From assembly GCA_006937955.1 (NCBI GenBank), contig SSNP01000091.1, forward strand, positions 1,954,250 through 2,018,249: a stretch of 64,000 nt of DNA, written 5' to 3'. Positions 36,490 through 48,753 of the stretch are shown here, in pieces. A program made the position numbers and the translations under genes. The notes under the pieces are model-generated. The model saw only the letters and a program-made list of their open reading frames with translations. It searched no databases and was not told the origin of the DNA. Numbering within the stretch: the stretch's first letter is position 1; every line of letters begins with the position of its first letter. This DNA comes from Pachypanchax playfairii. Taxonomy: Eukaryota > Chordata > Actinopteri > Cyprinodontiformes > Aplocheilidae.

Positions 36490-37770
36490 TTGAACAAGAA
36501 CACGAGCCAGCTAAGCTAGCCGGAGCTAAGTGCCCAGGAGCAGACGGATATCCTGCAGAATGGTACAGATCACTTAAATCAACATTAACTCCTCTTCTGC
36601 AGAGGGCATTTAACTGGGTACTGAAGAAGGGAGACGTTCCAAGCCCATGGAGAGAGGCCATCATTTCTGTGATTCCAAAAAAGGGGAAGGATGAGCAGGA
36701 ATGTTCCAATTACAGACCCATTAGTGTCCTCAATCAGGATTATAGAGTGTTTACGGCTATTTTATCCAGACAATTAGAAACAATTCTGCCAACAATAATT
36801 CATTTAGACCAGACAGGATTTATAAAACCAAGACAGATATTAGACGGACCTTACATGTAATGCAACATATAATTATAAATCAAATAGAGACGCTAGTGGT
36901 GGGAATAGATGCAGAAAAGGTGTTTGATTCAGTCAGATGGGATTTCCTATATAAGGTTTTGGAGCAGTTTAATTTCAGTGGAGAATTTATTAAGGTCATA
37001 CAGACCCTGTATAACAAACCAACAGCTAGGATCAAGATCAATGGGAGTCTGAGGCGGTCCTCAGGGTTGTTCAGCATGTCCCCCCCTTTTGCAATTTTTC
37101 TAGAACCCCTGAGCATTTGGATAAAGCAAAATGAAGATGAATAGACGTGGGGGGAGGGATAGAGAAAATAGCGTTATTTACTGATGATGTGTTACTATAT
37201 CTGTCAAGCCCAAACACATCCCTCCCAGTACTTATGACAACCCTTACAGAATATGGTCATTTATCCAGTTATAAAATAAATATAGAAAAAACCCAGGTCA
37301 TTACATTCAACTACAGACCAAGCCAAGCAACTGGGAACGAGTACAAGATAAACTGGGACGTAAAATCAATAAAATATTTAGGAGTTACATTTTCTCAAAA
37401 TCTGGATCAATTAAAATCCATAAACTATGATCCATTACTCAACAAAATTAAAACTGATGTTAATAGATGGAACTTGATACCTTACATGAGCATTGCCCAA
37501 AGAGTGGAGGTGGTAAAAATGAATGTGCTACCAAGGCTTCTGTACCTGTTCCAGAGGCTGCCAGAAGAGGTAACAGAAAAAGAATTCAGGTAATGGTATA
37601 AAATGCTCTCTAAAATGTGGGATAAGTAAAAAGAAAACCCTTGTTCAATGCTACACATGTGCTACAAATGTTAAGTTCTTTGAAAAAAGTTATCATTGTG
37701 TACCACTTGTATGCAGAATGTATGTTTCAGTTGTTCAATAAAAAAAGAATTAAAAAAACTATTTGTGAGC
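36490..37770 (+). pseudogene. L1-like LINE: broken reverse transcriptase and 3' end
   Basis: RT words appear in order in two or three frames: PGADGYPAEWYRSLKSTLTP, LKKGDVPSPWREAIISVIPK, CSNYRPISVLNQDYRVFTAI, then GIDAEKVFDSVRWDFLYKVL, TARIKING, LFTDDVLLYLSSP (the FADD-type active site as FTDD) and SIKYLGVTFS. The last part reads NRWNLIPYMSIAQRVEVVKM. This order matches vertebrate L1-type ORF2. Stops or frameshifts lie near 36858, 37143 and 37592. The endonuclease and most of ORF2 upstream are missing. The tail near 37735-37760 has AATAAA-like and A-rich sequence, consistent with the LINE 3' end. Confidence 0.8.
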
Positions 37771-38383
37771 AGGTCCGACAAACATTTATTCCGAACAAGA
37801 TGGTAAAGCCGTGTGCCCACATCTAACTACTAACAAGATGTCAGGGGGAGCTCGGTGCTGAGGAGCGTCCCGAGAGGTGGTGCGGTCCACCCGCAGCTGA
37901 GAGTGCTTGCCAGCGGCGAAGGAGGCTGGCTGCGAGTGGATGGACGCCACTCGGCAGAACTGATCTGGAGAGAGAAAGGTCATCAAGACTGGTTCAATTT
38001 GGAGGATGTCGCGAAGGTATTGTTCCAAAATAAGTCACTTACATGCACGGAAATATCTCTTCCAGTCATGATAATCTCTCGTGCTGGTCGTTTTTGTCGG
38101 ACTTTGCAACAGTAACTAAGGGGGTGGGACTCGAGAAGAAAATACAGAGAAGAAAATAGATCAAGAGTTAACTTCCTACCTTTGATGATTTCTACATGTA
38201 TAAAATCCGTAATTTCCAGCAAGATGTTGGTCTCATTTTGTCCGTCACAGTTCCAGGGAATATAATCCAGTAAAATAATTAGGTCCATAACACATGATAG
38301 ATCCTCAGAGGTACAAATACTGCAGAAAACGTTCTGACTTGAGATCAGCAACAGCTTTTTCATTTATATTGGTCAAATCAGGC
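37771..38383. other. Unrecognised stretch with an 86-codon frame
   Basis: The plus-strand frame 37855-38115 includes VHPQLRVLASGEGGWLRVDG and then a possible splice donor (AAG followed by GTATTG at about 38016). I do not recognise the protein. A stop separates it from the earlier ATG at 37838. It could be a decayed exon of a mobile element. Confidence 0.25.
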
Positions 38384-38977
38384 TTAAAGCTATAGTGCGT
38401 AACTTTTACATGTCCGTGAATGTCCGTTTCAGCCAAGCCACTATTAGAGGAGATGACACAATGCAGATTAAGCCGATCGGCTCCTCAAACATCTCACGGT
38501 ATTTTTCAATTTATATCATTTTTACTTTGCGTGTCGACCTGCAACATTCCCGCGCTGGCGCGCAGGAAATTACGTCTTTTACGTCACAACAAGAAGGGAG
38601 GGGGAGGACGAGTGGAGAGTCTCGTAGCAGGAGATCATTCACTAACCTGTCAGTTACAAATTAGCAGCTTGTCTCCCGTTTGTAATAAACTATTAGCGTT
38701 TCTGCGGAAAATAAATAAAAAATACAATAATTACCTCTTCCGAAGAGTCCATCTTTTTTCAACAGCTGTCCTTATTCAAACAGAATAAAAATGTTGTGGA
38801 ATCGCGAATCACAGCGGCAGAGGGATAGCGGTTGGGGAAGGGGGGGGGGGGGGNNNNNNNNNNGGGGGGGGGGGGGGTGAACAGGTGGGCGTAGGTCATA
38901 TGGAAGTGCCAGCTTCATTGTTGTAATAACGCAAAATTCCGCTAGGGGGCGACAGAAGTTACGCACTACAACTTTAA
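38384..38977. mobile_element. Miniature element with TTAAAG...GTGCGTAACTT termini
   Basis: The left end TTAAAGCTATAGTGCGTAAC (38384 on) matches the reverse complement of the right end (AAGTTACGCACTACAACTTTAA, ending 38977) at 20 of 22 positions. Length is 594 bp. On the minus strand a short exon ATG-GAC-TCT-TCG-GAA-GAG (38752 to 38735) is directly followed by GTAATT, a possible donor. A long G tract holds the assembly gap. The architecture mirrors 4425-4925. Confidence 0.75.
38854..38863. other. Assembly gap (10 N) in a poly-G tract
   Basis: Ten Ns flanked by 13 Gs on the left and about 14 Gs on the right. The gap size is probably nominal and the real length of the G tract is unknown. Confidence 0.99.
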
Positions 38978-39385
38978 TGTACTTCCTCCGGCTATTACAC
39001 GTGATTTAACAAAAATGACCCCGCTTGGTATTAATAGACCTAACAACAGAATTTTTTTACACTTTTACTTTCGGCATACAGACTACAAACTAGCAGCGAG
39101 AAATAAAGATGTCAGATTCACTCTGCCTTCAGCCAGAAGTCCATGACCATGTTTAGCATTTCCGAGACATGACCTGTGATGTAATAGTTCAAAAAACGTA
39201 TTAGATAATAGAGAAAACTGAACGGCTTGAAAAATATGAACCAAAACGTTTTGCAAAAATATCTCCACAATACTTGAAGTGATAAATTTAAACTGTTTGC
39301 ACTCCTAGACACTCTTAATTCACTACACAAAGAATTTAAGGGCTAAAAAAGTAGAATTTTCATGATATGTCCCCTTTAAAACACT
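38978..39385. repeat. Right part of a miniature DNA transposon
   Basis: It ends with ATCATGATATGTCCCC-like sequence (TTCATGATATGTCCCCTTTA, about 39358-39377). Its reverse complement begins TAAAGGGGACATATCATG, which I recognise as a common teleost terminal motif. The left end is not visible. Confidence 0.4.
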
Positions 39386-40060
39386 GAAATCAGTGAATGG
39401 TCCACCATTCAAATCTAATAAAACACTGATAATAATAAAAGCTATAATAACCTCTCTCTTTTGCTCTGTGTGTGTGTTTGTTTGTGTGTTAGCTATGGAG
39501 AACTCTGTGTTGATGTTGACTCTAATGCTACTTGACAGTTCCCAGAACAAAATGCTCCAGTTGCAGAGGGAGCGGGCACTCAACTGCACAGATACTTTAT
39601 TTATAGGTGGACCAGATCTGTGAAAAAAACAGGTTCACAAGGTCAGCTGCCAGTACACTGCTGTTTGTTTTCTGTATTGCTGGATGACACTTCAGACACA
39701 CCACCAGAACAACAATAATACCCTTTGAAGACTGATGTCTATGGAACAGATTAATATGATTTTTGGTCAAAAACATCTTTTGATAGAAATAATTACTTTA
39801 GCCTGGCAAAGCATGTTTGTGTGGGAAATGTCTGGAATAATAAATGAAACATGCAAAGAGTTCCATGCTGGTGGCAGAAGAAGAACAATGTCAAATCAGA
39901 ACAGATTGGAGGTCTTCAGATCATTTCATGCATCAAATCTTGGAAGGTGTCTTTTAATGAATAATGACATAACAGTTAGAAATTTTTCTCCCAGTAGTTT
40001 GACCAATAATTAGAAAATATTTTTCTCTCAAAGGTCAGAAAAGTACCTGGTTTACTGCAG
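39386..40060. other. Non-coding stretch, no gene seen
   Basis: Short domain-free frames, one of 92 codons (39735-40013) without recognisable features. Confidence 0.4.
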
Positions 40061-40069
40061 GTCCTTGAT

Positions 40070-41900
40070 CATTGCTGGGCTCTTCTCAGGGATTTCACAG
40101 TTTGGGTTTTTTTGTGCGTAAAGTCGAACAGCACACTGATTGGTACTCCAGCCTGGCATACAGCACAAAGAAAGATGGATTTCTACGCATATGCCTCGAC
40201 CCACAAAAACTAAACGCCAGTTTAAAAAGATGTCCACACAAGATACCTACAGTTGAAGAGCCAAACCCAAAGTTTGCAAACACAAAACTCTTCAGCAAGC
40301 TTGATGCAAAAGCAGGATACTGGTCAATACACCTCGACGAAGAATCACAACTCCATTTGGCAGATACTGCTGGAAACGTCTACCATTTGGACTAAGTGTA
40401 TCTCAGGACCTCTTCCAGGCCAAAATGGACCAAATCCTGGAGGGACTCGAAGGTGTTGCCAGCATAGCCGACGACATAGGGGGAAAGACGAAGCTGAGCA
40501 CGACAAAAACCTGATTAACATGATGGAAAGAGCTGCAGAGGCAGGTATGGTGTTCAACAGTGAAAAGTGTGCCATTAAGCAAGACAACATTTCATTCTTT
40601 GGCAACATGTACACCGACAGTGGCATAAAACCAGATCCAGCAAAAGTAAGAGACATTCAGAAGATGCCGACACCCCAAAACCAAGGCGAACTACACAGAT
40701 TCGTGGGAATGACCTACCTGGCAACCTACATACCAAAGTTCGCAGAGAAAGCACACACCCTAAGAGGACTACTCAAAAGCGACGCTCCGTGGTTGTGGGA
40801 AGCAGACCACCAAAAATGCTTTGATGATTTAAAGTCTGCCATCACTGAGGATGCATGTCTAAAATACTATGACACCAGCGTCCCACTGACACTCGAAGTC
40901 GATGCATCACAAAAAGGCCTGGGCATAGCACTGGTATAAAACAACAGGCCCATTGCATTCGGATCAAAGACTCTGACAGACTGCCAGTCCAGGTACAGCA
41001 ACAGTGAACGTGAAATGCTTGCAATAGTTTATGGCATGCAAAGGTATCACACTTACCTATATGGAAAGTCATTCACTGTGATAACTGATCACAAACCGCT
41101 TGTCACCATCTGATCCAGAGAGGCATAGCATCACCATCATAAACTTTTCACCTGATAAACAACATGATCTGCGCAGCGAAACAAAAAATGACCCAAAGCT
41201 GCAAAAGCTGAAGGAACTCATCCAACAGGGATGTCCTGAACATTTACCTGAAGACTTGCGTCCATACTGGTCCTTCAGAGATGAACTTGACACTGAGTCA
41301 GGAGTCATTTTCAGGGGCAGACAGGTGCCCATCCCAGACTCTCTGACTAAAGACATTCTCACACAACTACATGTTGCACATCAGGGCATCGAAAAAACAT
41401 GTCGACTTGCCCGAGAAAGTGTTTATTTGATTACGATGAATGACGACATTGAGAGAACCTGCAGGTCATGCCATGTTTGTGCAGAGCATCAGGATGCAAA
41501 CCCGAAGGAACCTCTAAAACCACACGATTTACCATCCAAACCATGGCAATCACTTGCCTCTGAACTTTTTGAAATCAATGGTCGCCAATATTTGTTGACA
41601 GATATTCAAAGTATCCACTTGTGGATGAAATGCCCAATCCGGTTTTCAGCTAATCAGTCACACAAAAGATGCAGAGTTACATGTCTTTATATGGGCGACC
41701 AGATGATATCCTGACTGATAATGGACCGCAGTATACTGGACAAACTTTTCAAATGTTTGTGAAAAAGTGGGGAATAAAACACACGACAAGCTCTCCACAT
41801 TACCCAAAAGCAATGGATTTATCAAAAGACATGTGAGATACGTACATCAAAGCCATTGTGAAGAAAACACAACAAAATAAAGATGACCTCCACATAGCTT
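40070..41900 (+). pseudogene. Decayed Gypsy-type LTR-retrotransposon pol
   Basis: Pol parts appear in order across frames: RT opening with KKDGFLRICLDPQKLN (about 40171) and LFSKLDAKAGYWSIHLDEES; the tether and RNase H start with PLTLEVDASQKGLGIALV, stopped by TAA near 40939; then an integrase zinc-binding region with HVAHQG (near 41371) and CRSCHVC (near 41464); and a broken core. The RT catalytic site region is shifted in frame near 40385-40500. No flanking LTRs are seen. The gag part is absent. At least three frame breaks make it non-functional. Confidence 0.75.
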
Positions 41901-41904
41901 TGCT

Positions 41905-42260
41905 ACAAATAATGGTGCATTCACACCGGCCCAACCACCAACTTCATAAGCGGCAAGTTTATATGTAAAGTCTATGGTGGACGGGCGTCAGACAGACGTC
42001 AACGAAAGCAGAAAGACGTCACGCTGAAGTTGTACGCATGCGCAGTGGGCTTTTTTCACCCCTTCATTCCGAATGGGTGTGTACATGCACGTCTATCCGA
42101 ATGAAGATCAGACAAAACCAGTCCTCTCCATCGGAAGTAAATTTCATTCTGATCAGGCTGCATCGGATCAAAACATTCTGATTGACATGTTTACATGATG
42201 TATTTTTTTTCCGATTGGGTGTTTATTCCGATTAAATGTGCCCATGTAAACGTAGCTACT
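41905..42260. repeat. DNA-transposon end fragments
   Basis: ATGGTGCATTCACACCGGCC near 41912 matches the terminal motif at 32626. From about 42060 the sequence has several ATTCCGA / TCCGATT words and ends with 'cccatgtaaacgtagct', which I recognise as a common teleost miniature-element end. No complete element is defined. Confidence 0.4.
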
Positions 42261-42669
42261 AACTAAGACTGTAGCACTCAAAATACTGCACTGATGTTGA
42301 CCCATGTTTACATGTTTGATGTTTATATTGCCATATTTGAGAGAGATTTTTTGCTCTATTGTTTGGGCGTTATATGTATCTTATTAAAAAAAAGGGAAAA
42401 AAAAAAAGTTTTGAAAGACAGCTAAATTTAAATATTTTGTCATATTTTTGAAAAACAAAAATTAATGCTGTTTAATATACCTTGTTTTGCACAGCGATAT
42501 ATTATAGTAACTCTATTATATAGTATAAGATCGTAGCTAAACGGGGGGATGTTGTGATATATAAAATAGGAACTATATTGTTAAGTGGAGTTATACAGAG
42601 TCCACTATATGACCAGTGGAGTGATCCCTGTATCTGTGTTATGTGCCAGAGAGTTCCACTCAGTAAAAG
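42261..42669. other. AT-rich non-coding stretch
   Basis: A and T runs with TATATA-like words and nothing identifiable. The last five bases, AAAAG, form the left target duplication of the solo LTR. Confidence 0.5.
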
Positions 42670-43574
42670 TGTCATGGTTCCCACCAGGGGGTGTTTGTTC
42701 GAACCCCAAGAGCGACCCAACTCCAAACACACACGGGGAAACAGAAATCAGGGGAAGTGAGTTTATTATAAAAAGTGCACGAGACAACAGAACAAAACAG
42801 TGTAATGTGCACGATGAAAACAGGACTGGAACTGAGGCAGGGAAGAGACTCGATCCTGGGGGAAGAGACTCGTTAGAGAACAAGTAACACGACCCGCTGC
42901 AGTGCGCGGGGAAAGTGCAACTACACTTACTGTGAGGTGAAGCTGTAGTTGCGGAAGGTGGGATCCGAAGACACTGCAGCGGGAGTGGAGCCCCAGGAGT
43001 CGAGGGAAAGTGAGGAAGCCCGGGACGTGGTGCTGTCTCCACAGATGAGACTGTGGCAGGGGTGACAGCAGCGTGCTGACTGGGGAGGCGTGGATCCGGA
43101 GGAGACCAGAGACAGACAGAGAACCAGGGAGAGAGAACGCCGCAAAGCGCGCGACGTTAGAAAGCCCCGGTGAGGAAGAGCCCTCTTTCCAGCGGGTGAA
43201 CGACCACGCAGAGGTACTCAGAGCCTGGAGGAGAGGCTCCAGGACACGGAACTGAGAGGAAAGGGAGAGAAGGCTGGTTAGTAACAACTAACATAAAAAC
43301 TGTCATGAAAATGTCTCTGGCCGATCTGTACCACAAGATGAGTGGAACGAACTGGCGTCTGTCTCTTCTTGCTCCTCTGCTTAAATACCCAGCTCTCCTG
43401 AGCTGGGTAATGATCCACACCTGCAGCCACTGATGAGAGCTGTCACACCCTGCAGAGATAATTAGTGGAGACAGCACACACCACACAGCAGCTGCAGCGA
43501 TCCCACCAGTGAAAACACTACAGAGAAAAACCCACAGATCTGAAAGAAAAACCCAAAACCCCAGAACCGTGACA
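42670..43574 (-). mobile_element. Solo LTR (905 bp) with exact 5-bp target duplication
   Basis: It begins TGTCATGGTTC and ends GAACCGTGACA, an 11-bp inverted terminal pair with one mismatch, with the TG...CA ends of LTRs. It is flanked by AAAAG at 42665-42669 and 43575-43579. Read on the minus strand there is a TATA-like GGTATTTAAGC (43389-43379) and, downstream, AATAAA (42767-42762), so transcription would run right to left. No internal region is attached, so it arose by LTR-LTR recombination. The family is probably Gypsy; a link to the chromovirus at 47.6 kb is possible but unproven. Confidence 0.85.
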
Positions 43575-43579
43575 AAAAG

Positions 43580-44883
43580 TAATTTCGACTTATCTCCGAG
43601 CCTCTTAATTTAATATAAACAAAACACTTCAGTTACCACTAAAAAAAGCAAAACACATCTTTACCAAGTAGAAATTCTCAAAGTTTTTACCTTTGCTCAT
43701 TTTTCAAAGAAGAAATTGTCTCCAGTTCTCCTAAAACAGATTAAATATCTGCTTTTATGCGTACATTCACCGGCACAGCCAAGTTTGTTTTGCTTCACCT
43801 GCTAGGACACTTGCTGCCAATCATACCTGAACACCCGCCCCAAAGCACAATGCTAACACATGATTGGTGCAAACGTTTTGACCAAAATAGACGGTTGTCA
43901 ATGGAGCAGAACAAGACAGATTTTCGTGAGTTTGGAAAATTCCAAATCGAGAATCCATCTTGTAGCGCAAGGCTAGAAGTGTGTAATTTTGTTTCGCTTT
44001 AGTTTTTCACAATGGCTGGTTGGAAGGTCCAGTAAAGAAAAAAAGCTTATTGTGACAATATAAATACTGGCTAAACATCAGTTGGAGCGTGGCTTTATCT
44101 GTACCAAACAAAAACTTTGGGCACAGTTAAAGTGAGTCAATTGGGCCTTATTCAATAGGCGAGTTGCAGGGGGGAAACCTGTTCTCTTGGTGGGAAGTCC
44201 TGGTCCTGATGGTGGTCTACACTCAATGGCAGACCTCTTATTCTGCACTTCTAAACTGACTTCTTTATAGATAGATTATTCCTCTTGGTTAAAATTATTG
44301 GTTGAGGGTTTGTCACTCATGGCAGTCTCAAAGTTTCTCCAGAAACTTTTCTAGCCCTTACTATTCTTCAGTTTAAAACAGAGTATCTCTGGAACAATTG
44401 TAGTCAAAGGTCTGCCTCATTACACACCTGGATGTTCTCCAAGTAAAACATTAGGTACTAAAGAGCAAAGGTAAAATTAGGTAAGGGAACAGATCAACAC
44501 ACTGGAATCAATAGTATCCAAAATACTGTTTTTTTATAAGAGTGTAACAGAATTCACATTTCTGTCAGAGGTCTTTAAAACTTACCGACAGTTTTTCTTC
44601 TCATTAAATGCACTATAAAACAGAGAGAATGTAGAAATCATTCATTTTATTCTGAGTTAAAATTATATTTTTTCTACAGAACCAAATTGACAAATTTTAC
44701 TGGCAGTTTCATTATTTGAGTTAAAAAAAACAGCCTTTTGTGGATTTTATCGTAATCTGTCTGTTCATTTTAAACCAGACAAGGAAAACAAAATATCACC
44801 CATCCATCATTAAAATTCAATACAAATCCAGTCAGACTTCATGAACCCTGAAGGTAAATGAGATGTTGTACTAACTCAGCGTT
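43580..44883. other. Unassigned non-coding stretch
   Basis: One frame (43757-44002) has no recognisable domain. A phrase near 44235-44270 ('cctcttattctgcacttct') resembles one near 59459-59480 ('cctcttattctacacctct'), so a shared interspersed repeat is likely. AT-rich toward the right. Confidence 0.4.
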
Positions 44884-47495
44884 TCTCCATTCTAGTGGGT
44901 TCTAGATGTGGACGGGAAGGATCTCTTGTAGAGGGTTCTAGCTGTGGACGGGAAGGATCTCCCGTCGAGGGTTCTAGCCATGGACAGGAAGGATCTCCTG
45001 TCGAGGGTTCTAGCTGTGGACGGGAAGGATCTCCTGTCGAGGGTTCTAGATGTAGACGGGAAGGATCTCTTGTAGAGGGTTCTAGCTGTGGACGGGAAGG
45101 ATCTCCCGTCGAGGGTTCTAGCCATGGACAGGAAGGATCTCCTGTCGAGGGTTCTAGATGTGGACGGGAAGGATCTCCTGTCGAGGGTTCTAGCTGTGGA
45201 CGGGAAGGATCTCCCGTCGAGGGTTCTAGCTGTGGACGGGAAGGATCTCCCGTCGAGGGTTCTAGCCATGGACAGGAAGGATCTCCTGTCGAGGGTTCTA
45301 GCTGTGGACGGGAAGGATCTCCTGTAGAGGGTTCTAGCTGTAGACGGGAAGGATCTCCTGTCGAGGGTTCTAGCTGTAGACGGGAAGGATCTCCCGTAGA
45401 GGGTTCTAGCCGTGGACGGGAAGGATCTCCCGTAGAGGGTTCTAGCCGTAGACAGGAAGGATCTCCTGTAGAGGGTTCTAGCTGTGAACGGGAAGGATCT
45501 CCTGTAGAGGGTTCTAGCTGTGGACGGGAAGGATCTCCTGTCGAGGGTTCTAGCCATGGACAGGAAGGATCTCCTGTCGAGGGTTCTAGCTGTGGACGGG
45601 AAGGATCTCCTGTCGAGGGTTCTAGATGTAGACAGGAAGGATCTCCTGTAGAGGGTTCTAGCTGTGGACGGGAAGGATCTCCTGTAGAGGGTTCTAGCTG
45701 TAGACAGGAAGGATCTCCTGTAGAGGGTTCTAGCTGTGGACGGGAAGGATCTCCTGTAGAGGGTTCTAGCTGTGGACGGGAAGGATCTCCTGTAGAGGGT
45801 TCTAGCCGTGGACGGGAAGGATCTCCTGTAGAGGGTTCTAGCCGTAGACAGGAAGGATCTCCCGTAGAGGGTTCTAGCTGTGGACGGGAAGGATCTCCTG
45901 TCGAGGGTTCTAGATGTAGACGGGAAGGATCTCTTGTAGAGGGTTCTAGCTGTGGACGTGAATGATCTCCCGTAGAGGGTTCTAGCCGTAGACGGGAAGG
46001 ATCTCCTGTAGAGGGTTCTAGCTGTGGACGGGAAGGATCTCCTGTCGAGGGTTCTAGCTGTGGACGGGAAGGATCTCCCGTCGAGGGTTCTAGCCATGGA
46101 CAGGAAGGATCTCCTGTAGAGGGTTCTAGCTGTGGACGGGAAGGATCTCCTGTAGAGGGTTCTAGCTGTGGACGGGAAGGATCTCCTGTAGAGGGTTCTA
46201 GCTGTGGACGGGAAGGATCTCCCGTAGAGGGTTCTAGCCGTGGACGGGAAGGATCTCCCGTAGAGGGTTCTAGCCGTGGACGGGAAGGATCTCCCGTAGA
46301 GGGTTCTAGCTGTAGACAGGAAGGATCTCCTGTAGAGGGTTCTAGCTGTAGACCGGAAGGATCTCCTGTAGAGGGTTCTAGCTGTAGACGGGAAGGATCT
46401 CCCGTAGAGGGTTCTAACTGTAGACGGGAAGGATCTCCCGTAGAGGGTTCTAGCCGTGGACGGGAAGGATCTCCCGTCGAGGGTTCTAGCCGTGGACGGG
46501 AAGGATCTCCCGTAGAGGGTTCTAGCCGTGGACGGAAAGGATCTCCCGTAGAGGGTTCTAGCCGTGGACGGGAAGGATCTCCCGTAGAGGGTTCTAGCCG
46601 TAGACAGGAAGGATCTCCCGTAGAGGGTTCTAGTCGTAGACCGGAAGGATCTCCTGTAGAGGGTTCTAGCTGTGAACAGGAAGGATCTCCTGTAGAGGGT
46701 TCTAGCTGTGGACGGGAAGGATTTCCTGTAGAGAGTTTTAACTGTAGACAGGAAGGATTTCCTGTAGAGGGTTCTAACTGTAGACAGGAAGGATCTCTTG
46801 TAGAGAGTTCTAACTGTAGACAGGAAGGATCTCCCGTAGAGGGTACTAGCTGTAGACAGGAAGGATCTCCCGTAGAGGGTACTAGCTGTAGACAGGAAGG
46901 ATCTCCCGTAGAGGGTTCTAGCTGTGGACGGGAAGGATCTCCCGTAGAGGGTTCTAGCTGTGGACGGGAAGGATCTCCCGTCGAGGGTTCTAGATGTAGA
47001 CGGGAAGGATCTCCTGTAGAGGGTTCTAGCTGTGGACGGGAAGGATCTCCCGTAGAGGGTTCTAGCCGTGGACAGGAAGGATCTCCTGTAGAGGGTTCTA
47101 GCTGTGAACGGGAATGATCTCCTGTAGAGGGTTCTAGCTGTGGACGGGAAGGATCTCCCGTAGAGGGTTCTAGCCGTGGACGGGAAGGATCTCCCGTAGA
47201 GGGTTCTAGCCGTGGACGGGAAGGATCTCCCGTAGAGGGTTCTAGCCGTAGACAGGAAGGATCTCCTGTAGAGGGTTCTAGCTGTGGACGGGAAGGATCT
47301 CCCGTAGAGGGTTCTAGCCGTGGACGGGAAGGATCTCCCGTAGAGGGTTCTAGCCGTGGACGGGAAGGATCTCCCGTAGAGGGTTCTAGCTGTAGACGGG
47401 AAGGATCTCCTGTAGAGGGTTCTAGCTGTAGACGGGAAGGATCTCCTGTAGAGGGTTCTAGCTGTGGACGGGAAGGATCTCCTGTAGAGGGTTCT
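44884..47495. repeat. 36-bp minisatellite, about 73 copies
   Basis: The unit reads GAGGGTTCTAGCTGTGGACG followed by GGAAGGATCTCCTGTA. Variation is concentrated at a few sites (TGTGGA/TGTAGA/CGTGGA/CATGGA, GGGAA/AGGAA, CTGTA/CCGTC). Because 36 is a multiple of three, a minus-strand frame from 47509 to 44876 stays open for 877 codons with a 12-residue unit EPSTGDPSRPQL. Its ATG lies in the flanking interspersed repeat. No signal peptide, domain or splice context supports a gene, so I call it a minisatellite and mention the frame for testing. Confidence 0.93.
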
Positions 47496-47504
47496 ACTAC
47501 TACT

Positions 47505-47570
47505 GTCATTTAGCAGACGCTTTTATCCAAAACGACTTACATTGAGAGAACATACAAGCAGTGTTCCCTA
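47505..47570. repeat. Short conserved teleost interspersed repeat
   Basis: The words 'gtcatttagcagacgctttt' and 'cgacttacattgag' form a phrase I recognise as very common in teleost DNA. Only this part is present, directly beside the 36-bp array. Confidence 0.5.
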
Positions 47571-47699
47571 ATCTTTTCTCGCTCATCGAAGATCGCTCAC
47601 ATCATTGGGCTGCTTCGGGGACGCGTGCTTCGCTGGGCTGAGGCACGGTATGACTACAATACTATTTTATGCACTCAGCTGAACACTTTTTAAACAGAC

Positions 47700-48130
47700 T
47701 TTCAGTTATCGGAGATCAGAGACAGAGATCACCCAGGCGCTCCGGGACCTGAAACAGAGCCGACAGTCGGTGGCGGATTTCGCCATCGAGTTTAGGACCC
47801 TGGCCGCTGAGTCTGGCTGGAACACCCCGGCGCTCAAGGGCGCGTTTCTGGGTGCGCTAAATCGCCAGCTGCACCAGCTCACCAGCACCTCGAGCCCTTC
47901 ACGACTCCCCCAAACCCATGACAGCACCACCAGCAGCTGTTTCCGAGGAGCTGATGCAGTTAGGGAGCGCTCGGCTCATGCCTGGGGAGAGGCAACGGCG
48001 GATGGAGGCACAGGAGTGCTTGTATTGTGGAATAAAGGGACACTATATTGCCAACTGCCCGGTGCATTTAAACGCCCAGGACCGCTAGTCACGTCGGGAG
48101 ACGAGGCGGTCTCGACACAGGTTTCCTGAC
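47700..48130 (+). pseudogene. Gag remnant of the chromovirus
   Basis: One frame has FAIEFRTLAAESGWNTPALK and FLGALNRQLHQL, the C-terminal half of a Gag capsid-like segment. In another frame near 48022-48066 the codons give a C-X2-C-X4-H-X4-C zinc knuckle (C..C....H....C). The frame change between them shows a break. The N-terminal part of Gag is absent. Confidence 0.6.
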
Positions 48131-48141
48131 TCACCGTTCCA

Positions 48142-48753
48142 GTGACACCGTTAATTGCTAATAGCTCTTTCGAGACCAGCGCACTTATTGACTCAGGATG
48201 TGAACAGAATTTTTTAGATGCAGCACTAGCCAGACAGCTTAAACTCTCTCTCCAGGCTCTCTCCTCACCTGTTCGTGTCTCGGCTCTGGACGGCCGCTCC
48301 CTCACATCTATCACCCACCGAACCTGTGAGGTCGAGCTCATAACTTCAGGTAACCACCATGAGAGACTGTCATTCTTAGTGTTTCCTTCCCCTCAGGTTC
48401 CGGTGGTTCTGGGCCATCCTTGGCTGAGAGAGCACAATCCCCTGTTTAACTGGAGAGAGGGTAAGATTGAATCTTGTACACAGGGTGTTTTCAGTAAAGC
48501 CAGGGCGGTGTCATTGCCACCTCACCGTCCCTATGACTGTTCTATTGATTTGTTTCCAGGAGCGCCTCTCCCGTCCAGCCGGCTGTATAACATCTCATGT
48601 CCGGAACAGGAGAGTATGGAACAGTATATCAAGGAATCACTCGCTGCAGGCATCATCCGTTGTTCTACCTCCCCCCTTGGTGTGGGGTTCTTCTTCGTGT
48701 CCAAGAAGGATGGATCCTTACGCCCCTGCATAGACTTCCGAGGACTAAACTAG
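48142..48753 (+). pseudogene. Aspartic protease and start of RT of the chromovirus
   Basis: The frame contains ALIDSGCEQNFLD, the DSG catalytic motif of a retroviral-type aspartic protease (about residue 15-20), and VVLGHPWLREHNP. Toward its end it contains GVGFFFVSKKDGSLRPCIDF, the first RT block. It stops at TAG 48751-48753 inside the RT. The protease would process the polyprotein. Confidence 0.75.

Noticed and set aside
37855..38115. Host gene with an 86-residue product
   Set aside because: No known domain, an upstream stop separates the likely start, and it lies among mobile elements; kept only as an unassigned stretch.
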